From UBA12478 sp964513275 (GTDB lineage Bacteria > Patescibacteriota > Patescibacteriia > UBA9934 > GWF2-40-263), in the NCBI GenBank assembly GCA_964513275.1, contig CAZELN010000011.1:1-27991 (forward strand): DNA of 27,991 nucleotides, in the 5' to 3' direction. The notes beneath the pieces are model-generated. The model was not told the DNA's origin, searched no databases, and saw only the letters and a program-made list of their open reading frames with translations. Shown one piece after another: positions 7,492-17,900 of the stretch (within the stretch, counting starts at the first letter, position 1; each line of letters opens with the position of its first letter). The translations under genes were made by a program, and so were the position numbers.

Positions 7492-8106
7492 TTAACCGGA
7501 TTCAGTTGGAGCCTCTCTCAATACTCCCTCGCCACTTGGATTATAGCCGGCATCAACTTCTTCTCCATCCAAATAACCATCCCCATCCGTATCTGGATTG
7601 AGTGGATCTGTTTCCCATGTACGAATCTCCTCAGGATCAAATAACCCGTCGCTGTCCGTATCTGCCGCACGAACACTTGTCCCATACTCGGCCTCCTCTT
7701 CATCGGTGAGTCCATCTTTATCTGTATCCTTTCGCGACACAACTTCTTCTTCCTCTTCTTCAACTTCTTCTTCCTCTTCCACCTCTTCCACCTCGTCCAC
7801 CTCGTCCACCTTTTCTATCTCTTCCTCCTCTTGCACCGGAGGCTCAGGAGTCACCGGAGCATTAGATCGTAAAATTTTCATGGAAAGGAGGAACGCGGCT
7901 CCGATGACGGCAAGAATCCCCAACACAAGCAAGACGACTTTCCAAGGGAATCCTCCATGCTTCGTGTCAGCAGCTTCTTCCACCACACTCTGAGGTGTTT
8001 GAACAGAAGGTTGTGCAAGAACATCTGTGGGCGCTGTGACTTGAGGGGCGACTTTATCGGTCGCTTCAAACATATCATCGGGTTGGTTTTTTACATCATC
8101 GAACAT
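7492..8106 (-). CDS. Single-pass membrane protein with Glu-rich linker and Asp-rich (TSP3-type) repeats
   Basis: A 204-aa protein of unknown function: polar N-terminus (1-52), membrane helix at about 56-79, an unusually acidic Glu/Val/Asp tract (91-123), then three Asp-rich calcium-binding repeats (DTDKDGLTDEEE, DTDSDGLFDPEE, DTDGDGYLDGEEV) to near the end. The last repeat matches the C-terminus of the upstream 272-aa protein at DNA as well as protein level, so the two are tandem paralogues over that segment. The acidic tract is coded by short tandem repeats that could slip. No Shine-Dalgarno is seen; the leader before the ATG is C-rich instead. It is likely co-transcribed with its neighbours. 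Confidence 0.85.
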   Translation of the reverse strand: MFDDVKNQPDDMFEATDKVAPQVTAPTDVLAQPSVQTPQSVVEEAADTKHGGFPWKVVLLVLGILAVIGAAFLLSMKILRSNAPVTPEPPVQEEEEIEKVDEVDEVEEVEEEEEVEEEEEEVVSRKDTDKDGLTDEEEAEYGTSVRAADTDSDGLFDPEEIRTWETDPLNPDTDGDGYLDGEEVDAGYNPSGEGVLREAPTESG

Positions 8107-8145
8107 AGGGAGGTGGTTAGAGCACTAGGTGGTTAGGTGGAAAGG

Positions 8146-8964
8146 TTATTGGAGGCGGCCGGGGCCGTTGGGGTCATAGCCGGCGGCAACTTCAGCGCCA
8201 TCCAAATACCCGTCGCCGTCCGTATCTGGATTGAGTGGGTCAGTTGCGTATTCCTCTTCCTGTGCTGCGGTAAGTCCGTCTTCATCCGTATCTTCATCTG
8301 AATCCGCGACTTCCGTTATCACATCCGTTAAATCTCCTACAGCATCTACACAGCTCATCGCAAGCAATTCATCAGAAATACCATCGCACACAGATCCGTC
8401 AACCATCTCTTTTGCTTTTTCAACAAGGGCAATATCCTCACAGAGCTCTGGATGACGCTGGGAACAATTTTCCGAAGTCAACGGACCAGCAAGGTATTCC
8501 ACGCATCGCGTTTGGCGATTCTCATCCTGGATCTGTTCACACAACGCTGGATCATCCAATGCAAGCGCCTCCGCTTCCATCACATCATCCTGACACCGGC
8601 TCGCCGCCTCAGAAACAGAAATGGAAGAACAGGGCTTCACATCTTGCGTTTCCCGAGCAACCGCCCAATAACAGTTGTCCTGATCTTCTGTGGCTTCAAG
8701 CATCGCGCATAATTCCTCTGAACCTTGCGCAATCGCAAGATCTTCAATAAGTCCTTCGCGACATGTTTCCGGATCTGCGGCCGTATCACAAGCAGCAAGC
8801 TGATCCGTTCCCCCATTTTGGACAAGGATCTCCTCTTGTCGAGAACTCTGAATCAATCGTACAACGATGAAAATACCTATAACAACAAGTACTGCTCCGC
8901 CGGCAACAAGAGCGATGGGTTTCCAGGGAAGTGATTGGGTTGAAGAATAGTCGTTCAAATCCAT
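8146..8964 (-). CDS. Membrane-anchored protein with six spaced cysteine pairs and Asp-rich repeats
   Basis: A 272-aa protein of unknown function. A membrane helix spans about 17-37. The presumed outer part contains twelve cysteines in six pairs (59/68, 86/98, 112/124, 142/154, 167/175, 193/205). Four pairs are exactly C-x11-C, and the repeat length is about 26 residues, suggesting disulfide-pinned helical hairpins. Asp-rich calcium-binding repeats end the protein (DSDEDTDEDGLTAAQEE, DTDGDGYLDGAEVAAGY). Its ATG lies one base after the stop of the giant gene (TAATATG), so the two are almost certainly translated from one message. It may be a partner of the giant protein, but that is inference from position. 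Confidence 0.88.
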   Translation of the reverse strand: MDLNDYSSTQSLPWKPIALVAGGAVLVVIGIFIVVRLIQSSRQEEILVQNGGTDQLAACDTAADPETCREGLIEDLAIAQGSEELCAMLEATEDQDNCYWAVARETQDVKPCSSISVSEAASRCQDDVMEAEALALDDPALCEQIQDENRQTRCVEYLAGPLTSENCSQRHPELCEDIALVEKAKEMVDGSVCDGISDELLAMSCVDAVGDLTDVITEVADSDEDTDEDGLTAAQEEEYATDPLNPDTDGDGYLDGAEVAAGYDPNGPGRLQ

Positions 8965-8965
8965 A

Positions 8966-11900
8966 TTACTGGTACGGACAGTAGGTGAGCGAAAAGTCGC
9001 TAAACGTCATCGAACCGTCGCCGTAAAACACATTGCGCAACGGTACCGTCTGCTCGGTAGATTGACACACAAATCCATCCGGGAATGGCAGTTCAACATC
9101 CGATCCCGCTTGAACTTCGCCTGTCGTGGTTGTGGTTTCTCCGCTGTCATCCGTGGCCGTAAACGTCACGTTTGTTCCCAAAATAGAATCCACAATGGAT
9201 TCGTACATGACCGCAATATCCTCTTCGTCCTCAGCAAAAAACGCATAATTGCCGGTGCAGTCATCTAAATCCGTGGCAGAGCTGGATGTTTCCCACACGC
9301 AGTCATTGCTGGAAACGTGTTCCGTCAGCGGCTGGTAGTAAGTGGTGCTACTCGTGATGGCAGCGGTGTAAAACAAGATGCTTGTCCCTTCGACAAAGTC
9401 CTCATACATGTCTGCTGCACAGGCTGCTTTAGCCGTATAGGTATTCCCATTGTAGGACTTAGTGTAGAGAGTTGTGTTACACGATTCGTTGGTTGATGCG
9501 TCCTCTGTCTCATCCCAACCGTCTGTTCCATCAGCCGTATCGATCCAGTCAAAATCCCCATCCGAGAGCAGAACGACGATTTTGACGTCTGCCGTTGAGG
9601 ACGTGTTGAGAAGATCCACGGCTTCTTCAATCCCATTGTATGTTGGTGTTGACCCTGATCCAGGTGTCGTGGAGACACACGTTGAATAGCTCTCAATCAC
9701 GCTGATGAGTTCGGACTCGTACGAATCTTCCACAAGCGTCACGTCCGTATAGGCTCCATCAGATTCTGTTGTGGAACCATTGTTACAACTCCATGAACCT
9801 GAACTGTAGGCGTTCGTATAGGACACAAGACCTACTTGCATGGTCGAGCTACTGGTATTCCCATAGGCATCGAACAGATCCTCAATGGCATCAATGGTTG
9901 AATTCACCGCAAGATCTATTTTTCGCGACGAACCAAGTGTGTCATCCATGCTGCTGCTTAAATCGGTCACGAACACGATGTCCACGTCTGGCGGCTCCAC
10001 CCCACTATCGTCAATGTCTGCTGTCATGGACGTGGCGACGTTGCACGCGGGAATCGTCAATGTTCCGTTGTCTGGTGAGTTCCCATCACTATTGAGATAG
10101 CTGTAAAGACTAATAGAATCACTCGCGCTTGCGCCTTCAGCTTCACTCAAGACAAGCAGTCCTTCGGTCTCATATTGGGTTGGACACGAAGAGCCACAAT
10201 CATCCGCGCAAATAGGCGCCACGCAATTACCGCCCGAACAACTATTCACGTCCGACCCGCTCGTAAACTCCGAAACCGTCCCTGCGCTTGTGTAGGTGCT
10301 GTAATCAAGCGTGCAGAATTCTCCATTTTCATCGCCTCCATTGCACACGCCTAGCCACCGACACGAATAGCTGATGGATGTGTCATTGGTATCGGTCGTG
10401 GTGCCGTGGTACGTCGTGCATGTCCCGTACGTATCCACCGTTGTCTCGTCATAGTACGTAAGCGTCACGTCATATCCCCCGTCGCACACTTCTTGCGTAT
10501 CCACGACCCCATCTCCGCAGTACCCGCCTGAGGCTGTTTTGTATTGGCACGTTGTATTGCAATAGTTACATGTGCCTTCGTAATCGGCTGTGCACAGTGT
10601 TCCGTTCGCGTCTCCGTCATCGCAGGATTCTGACCCAACGTAGACATAATCATCTCCGCACACGTTTTCCACACAGGTGTTCAGGCACTCATCGTTATTG
10701 GTCGAATTTCCATCATCACATTCTTCATTGCCTTCCACGGTGCCGTTCCCACAAATCTGTGTGCCGCCCACGCAGGACGACGACCATCCGCCGCCCGTGC
10801 CCCAATCGCAGGAGGCACTGCATGTGCGATAGCGATATAGGTCATAATTGAAATCGCCACAGACTTCTGAATCACAATCGTTTCCGCTTGTGCATACATC
10901 GCCGGCATCAGAGGCACTCGCGCAGACACCGGAAGCGGTACACGCATCCGATCCATACGATGTGGTCGCGAAGTAGGCATCGCATTGTGTATCAAGCGTG
11001 CAGGATTCACCCGCGTCATCAAAATCCGTACAAATATCCCCTGTCCCGCATGCAGCTCCGCCGTCACCGCACGAACCGCTCTCGCAGTCGTCATCTGAGG
11101 TGCACGTGGTTCCATCAGAACACAACGCCCCAGCCCAATCTTCATAATCCCCATCACATTCCTCTGATCCGTTCACGCGTCCATCGCCGCAGGCAAGTCC
11201 GGGCTGTGTGCAATTGGAAGCGCAACTCAAGTCAACACTACTTGAATACTGCCCATTGGAAACGTCACAACTGTTGAGGGACGCCCAGCTTGCCGTATCA
11301 GCAATAACTGTCGAATAGGTCGACGTGGTTCCACAATCACATGCTTCACTGGCGGCAAGGTAACCGTCGCCGCAATAGAAAGATCCTGCGGCAGTACAAT
11401 CGTCTCCACAATGTCCATAGGTTCCATTGAGCGATCCGTCATCACATTCTTCATCCGCCTCGACCACCCCGTTGCCGCACTCATACGCCACACATTCCGC
11501 CAAAGCCGCTTCTGCCTGCGCCTCTGTTTGGTACCCAGAACAATCATCCAAACAGGCCACGGTCATCGTCCCTTCATCGCCTGACACCGTGCGTCCACAC
11601 ACAAGACGAGACGCAATTCTAAACGAGCTACTTGTACACGTTGCCGTATCACTCAATGAGGAACAGCTTCCAAACGAAGTGCCTGACGAATTCTCTAATG
11701 CCACGCAGTAAAACACCCCTGAACTCGTTTCCACGCACGTATCGTAATACGTTCCTGTACAGGAAGTTGTATCGTCAAATCCCGTACAGGTTCTACTGAC
11801 GGAAGAAGACTGGATCGCGGACGTGTCAACACACGCGTACGCGTCTGCGTCATCACAAGAAATCGACTGTGTGTCCCCGATTTCACACGCCTCTGTTGAC

Positions 11901-14900
11901 CCCTGTGTTCCATCACCGCACAAAGACGAATCTCCCCATGTATTTCCGTCGCAAAACACGGGTGTTGTTGAAAATCCACCAAGCGCGGAACTTGGCGCAT
12001 AGGCAGTTGGATATTCCGCGTAGACCGTGGCTTCGTCCGAAAGACCTGTATTAAGCGCATAGTCCCATGTGTAGTCGCTACCATCTGATTCAAGCTGTGT
12101 GTATAAAATGTAATCTTCGCCCCCCACGCTCTGATAGCCATAGAGGTGAGAATTCTCCGGACAGACGAACGTTCCTTCTTCTCCGTTCCAGCAAGAAGCC
12201 TCGTCATATCCTTCATCCGAACAGTCGTAAAACTCGTTGATTGGATCCGTGGGGAGAGCCTCTCCCAAGTCATTAGCTAAAGACGCATTCCAAGAACTCC
12301 AAATGGAGTTTGAGAGCGCGGGCACAAACGTCCCAGACTGCACCTCTGGGAACCCAGGTACGCATTCCTCTGAGCCGGGACAGTCCTCATCTTCTTCACA
12401 GGTCTGGCCTTTGGTTACGGCACAATGGCCGTTTTCTTCTCCGTATGTATCGAGCGTTGAAGCCATGTCCAGGATATCCACCAAACGCGTCATGTCCCGT
12501 GTCAATTTTTCTTTTTGCGCGTCGCACAAAATGGTCGCCACTTTGGAAGAACAGGTGCCATCCTCACAACTCTCAAAACAATCTCCATCCCACCCACACG
12601 AAATGTAGTCGCCGCTTGCATCCGTCACATACCCATTAGAAGAAGAATCCAGGCACAAATTGATATCTGTCACTTCATCGGTATTTCCGTTGAATCGCCA
12701 ATTCTCCAGAATCTGATCAAAAATTTGCTGTGCCTCATCATCAGCTTCCTCATTATACGAAATGACGTATATGTTTGGATAAATCGTTCCACTGCTGACA
12801 TTGGCAGAAGCGGCATACAACGTGTTGCCGGATTCTACGGCTGGATATCCATCAAGTTCCGTTTCCGTAAACGAACCTGTGAACTCCTGTTCCTCCACCC
12901 AGGCGGATGGCGACAGATACCCGTCATTGGCTAACACGCGAACGCCAATGGCATCACTGGAACCATCGACTTTAAAAATGAGTTCCTGAATAATTCCTGA
13001 AGAAGAAAGCGAAGTCACGTCGATCGGATCCGACAGATCAGGCAAATCGTCATCGGTTCCTGTATCACCGGCATCACGACAATAGTAGAAGGAGAAATTG
13101 CTTGGAAGATCATCCTCGAGGTAAGGGAAGTCAAGCGTGTCAGACGTTAACGATGGCCATGGATTTTCACAAACGAGCGCCGTCACTTCAAGCGTCCCGG
13201 TGACCGTGCGTGCCGATGTGGTGGAAGTCGCGGCGGTCGTAGGATCAAACAAGGTGTCCGTCGTGATCGTGGCAGTCGTCAAAATACTCTCGCGGCCTGT
13301 GTATCCAGAAGAACGATAATTGCGCGTGGTATCTTCTGGTGTTTCTGCCACATCGGCCACAATGTCTCCTTCGGTTTCATCCACAACGGAAGACCCCCAC
13401 TCCCAACTCCATTCATACGCGTCTGTGAGCGGTGAAATCTCCTCGTAGCCCGAACCGGTTCGATACGTCTGCGGCGTGGCCGTGAGCGTGTGAATTTCTC
13501 CAGTTGAACTGAAATATTGAACACTGGCGGATTCGTAGTCTTCGGCGTTCACATCTCCGGTGTCTTCCACAAGCACTCGATCCAAATCGCAAATATCTTC
13601 TCCAATCGCAAATGCCTGTTCAAACACCTCATCCTCACACGCACTGCCAACACACAAAGTTACATCGTTCTCGCTCAACACCCCGTCCTTATCCGAATCC
13701 GTCGAAACGTTATCTCCCACCACAACCAAGCGATACACCGCATTTTCTTCCAACAGTGAGCTGTACCGAATGTACACGCGCTGGGTGCCGTCATCGTTTT
13801 CTGAGAGCTCGTAGGTGACTGGCACGTGACACGCAAACGTGTCTGAGGCATTTGCCTCGCGTCCAAACATTCCCAACACAAATTGCTTCAGCCAATTCCA
13901 GAATCGAGACGCGCCTGAGGAAGAGGTCACACTCGCCCCGTCATAACCCGTTGGACAATCGACAATTTCGTCGATCTCATCCTGATCCCCGTCCCCATCA
14001 AGATCCGCGGACACAAGATCCAGATAAAGATTCGCCGCAAACTCATCTTGGTCTATCGTTCCATCATCGTTGGTGTCCTGTGTCAGGTCAAAAGATGCTT
14101 CGCTCATAGCCTCGCTAAACTCAATCCAAATGGCCGTGTTGCGGCAATACCCATCTCCGCCCGCCTCAACATCGGCCGTATTGTCCGCGGGAGCAACCTG
14201 GCCATCCATGATCGTCGGCCGCTCAAAACAGCAACTGCTCTGACCACATCCGATTCCCGTGGCATCGCAAGACACGTCTGTTGTGCAGGCGCATTGAAGT
14301 TGGATAGAGGCAAACCCATTCACATCTCCGTCAACGGTCACAGATACTTCCGAAATCGCGTACCCTGTTGTCTCATTCACTTCGGTTGGAGCGCCGGTGG
14401 CAATTTGTGAAACACCGTAATCACCCGTTGAGAGCGAGGCGCTTGAAAGCGCGTCACATTCCTCGCCGGTTCCCACGGCGCCATCCCCACAAAACGATGG
14501 TGTGTCATAGATGTAGGAGGAACCCTCCCACAAACAGGACTCCGAGCACCCTTCTTCTGTATCACACTCTTCCCCTGTTTCTATTGACCCGTTCCCGCAA
14601 CAGTTGCTTGATGCACTCGTCGGGCACGCGCTTGTTCCTTCATTCAAGCACGCCTCGGAGCAGCCATCGCCCGCAGCGGCATAACTCCCTGGATCGCAAT
14701 CTTCGCCGGAGCCGACGGTTCCGTCACCGCAAATCGCATACACATCTTCCTCGGAAGTAGATCCCTCCAACACACAATTTCGAGAGCACCCATCGCCTGC
14801 GGTAGAGTTGCTATCATCACAATCTTCTCCGCCCACATTTACAGCCCAATCCTGTGTCCCGTCTCCACACACAGCGCCAACTGCGCGTGACCCTTCATTT

Positions 14901-17900
14901 TCACACGAAGAAGAACATCCATCACCGTCATCGAGATTTCCATCGTCACAATCTTCTCCGCCCGCTGCAGCTGACCAATCCCGCACTCCATCTCCACAGC
15001 ACCCCGAACCAGATAACTCACAAGAGTCCCCGCTCGCATACAAACAATCGCTGTCGGATCCGGTACAACTTCCTCCTGTGATCGAACAAGTGCCTACGCA
15101 AGAACCTGAATCGCACGCGCCGTTGTTCGAACATCTCGAGCCAGCGTCCGTATAATCTTCACATAACCCTTGGCTAGAGCACTCACCACTCTCACAATCA
15201 GCATCAACGGTACAGGCCTCATCCTCGTCCGTGGCCGATGTACACGCCGCGCTGTCGCAAGTCTCTTCACAAGACTCATCGTCCGTGCACGAAGCGCCAG
15301 AAGCGTCACACGTTGCTGGGCACTGGTCATTACCTTCATTCAAACACGACGCAGAACAACCGTCATCATCTACCGTTCCTCCATCGTCACATTCTTCAGA
15401 CGTCTCCACCGTGCCGTTGCCGCACACCCCTTGCGCCGTGGTCACCGGTGCCCCCACGTTCAAACACGAGGCCGAACAATAATCTGGAATGACGTTGGTG
15501 AGTTCAATTTCACCGTCCCGTACCATGTACGCCACAACATGGTCTTGAGAAGAACTGGAACCGGATGTTGCTCCGATGTTATTTGGATCATCCTGTGCGC
15601 TCCATGGCTCCCAGGTATACGAACCTGACTGGAGCGTTTGTCCATCCACGGAACAGTCGTCTGGCGCGCCTTGACCCGTGGCGTTAAATTCCGCGCGCTG
15701 TCCAATATAGGTCATGGTGGCTTCTTCTGGGTCAACAGACACGGAATCAATCGCGCAACTGACCGCATCGTCCTTTGTCTTAAAGACCCAAGAAAAATCA
15801 TCCTCAAAATAACGATTTTCATCCGAGCCATAATTGGAACCCGAATCAGACAGCGCCACGCCGGTGTAGGACAAAACCGCGTCTCCATCCACCACAATGC
15901 GATACCACGTATCCGCGTCCAATGTATCGGTGTCAGTAAATTCAATTTCAAATCGGTTCAAAGAAGCATTCTCATCAATCGAACTCACGAGTGGTGAAAG
16001 GTCTGTGAGTCCAGACGTTTCACACAGGGAGTTTGCACATTCATACAGCGTGATGGAAGACGGATTGATCGTGTTCCAATCCATCGCCGTGTTGAACTCA
16101 CCCCACGGCAACGCGTTCACGCACGCCGTGGAACACTGAGGAAAATAATCTTCAATTTCTGGGTCGAGAAAATTGATCGTCAGTTCCCCATCATCTGATG
16201 GATCATTTGTTGCGTTGGTGACGGTCGTTGAAATCAGTGCGGGATCATCAGCAGAAGTCTCTTCAACCGCCGTAACCTCATTCGTACAAATTCCTACCCC
16301 AGGCTCAGCGGTATCAATAATCGCTCCATCGAAATCTGACTCCCAATTAAGGGTGTACCCAGAACAACTCACGGCGACACACAAATCATTGGCCGCAATG
16401 AGCTGCGCAGAATAATCGACCTCTGTCTGTTCCGTTTCGGTATACTCACTTGGACGGACATTCACCTCTCCAACCTCACACGGCGCATTTGACGCGCTGG
16501 TTGTAAATTCCCAGACGTAATCTTCCTCCATATATCCGCCCGTTTCACCTTGAATCTGATCTTCTCCTTGGAGCGTAACTCGATAGAGCGTACTGGTTTC
16601 AAAACTCCCGGAAGCCGGCGACCACGCAAAACCGGTTTCATCCGTTGCGATACTTCCACTCACCGCTTCCCAATTTTTGCACTCACTCTCAATCGGAGCG
16701 AGACACTCTTCGTCGTCGTGACTGGTACAATCACTATCGTCATCACAGGATATGCCTGAAAAAGAGCAGATCGTTTCCTCGGCAATTTCTTCCGCTTCGG
16801 TAAACTCAGATGTACAAGCCCGTACAACGACCGTTGACGTGTTCATCGTCGACTGATCCATCGTCATATCAAACTCGGCTTCCACGCTTGCGGTCACACA
16901 AATGTCCTCTGGTTCGCTCCACCCTTCCCAAGGCGTGGGCGAGACACCTGACTCCGTACAAGACACAAGAACGTTAGGTGTATTGGGCGTAATCCCCGTG
17001 GTAATCATGAAGGCATAATGTGCCTCTACTTCCGTAACCGTTTCACAACTTGTGGAACAGGTTCCGTTATCGCAACACGACTCACCCGTCGCGCAAAAAT
17101 CGATATCTTCATCACGACAGTCGCCAACCGTGAACGTGATGGAATTGGATTCATATCCGCTGTCGGCTTCCACGACGTACACAGATCCGGTAGCCGCATC
17201 GTCTGGAATCACCACATGAGAAATCTCATCGTTTGCCCACAAGGTGTAGTCGGCTTCCTGCAAAGAGTAGAAGGTGACCGTTCCGTCTGTTGATCCAAAA
17301 TTTTCGCCGTACATCGTCACTTCTGCATCTGCCGGACCAGAAGAAGGGTCGATATCGCAAATCGCTGGCCCTGGCGTGTCATCTAAAACGACAAAATCTT
17401 CTGCATCAGACTCCACGCCATCTGCGCGCTCAACGCTCAAATCATGCGTGGTGAACTCAATCGCATCGAGCGTTTCTGTGAGATACGTTTCAGGAACTTT
17501 CACGGTGATGTAGGTGTCGTGCCAAAAATCGTCTCCGCACGCGTCTGGAAAATCCGTGTCTCCCAGCGCGGTGTACCCAAGCGTCGGATGTTCAAAATTG
17601 ATCGATCCGAGCCTTGTACCAAATCCTGTTCCGTAGATCGTAATGTACTGCCCCGACGGTCCCCAGTTGTCCGCATCATCGCATGTTGCCCCGTCCGTAC
17701 AGTCATCATCATCGCCACAGTGTGTGTTGTCGTCTGAACACGCTTTCCATCCCGAATCAATCGAAGAAATAATCGGGGAAGTTTCGCTCGAGGTGTCCAA
17801 AACCTCAAAGAGCACTTCGTTGGATCCCACGCGGACGGATTCACAGGTTCCCCCATCCGTTCCACAATCATCGTCTTCATCACAATAATCGAGCGTCTCC

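Noticed and set aside
11695..12273. 192-codon and similar 106-181-codon frames overlapping the giant gene on the same strand
   Set aside because: They are alternative frames of a low-complexity, Asp/Thr/Ser-rich gene with few stops; their Arg/Met/Thr-rich translations match no family, and the main frame encodes clear domains.
10450..15480. Repeated CGDG/EECDDG coding units considered as a CRISPR or DNA tandem array
   Set aside because: The repetition is at protein level, with irregular spacing and diverged DNA; there are no constant direct repeats with unique spacers.
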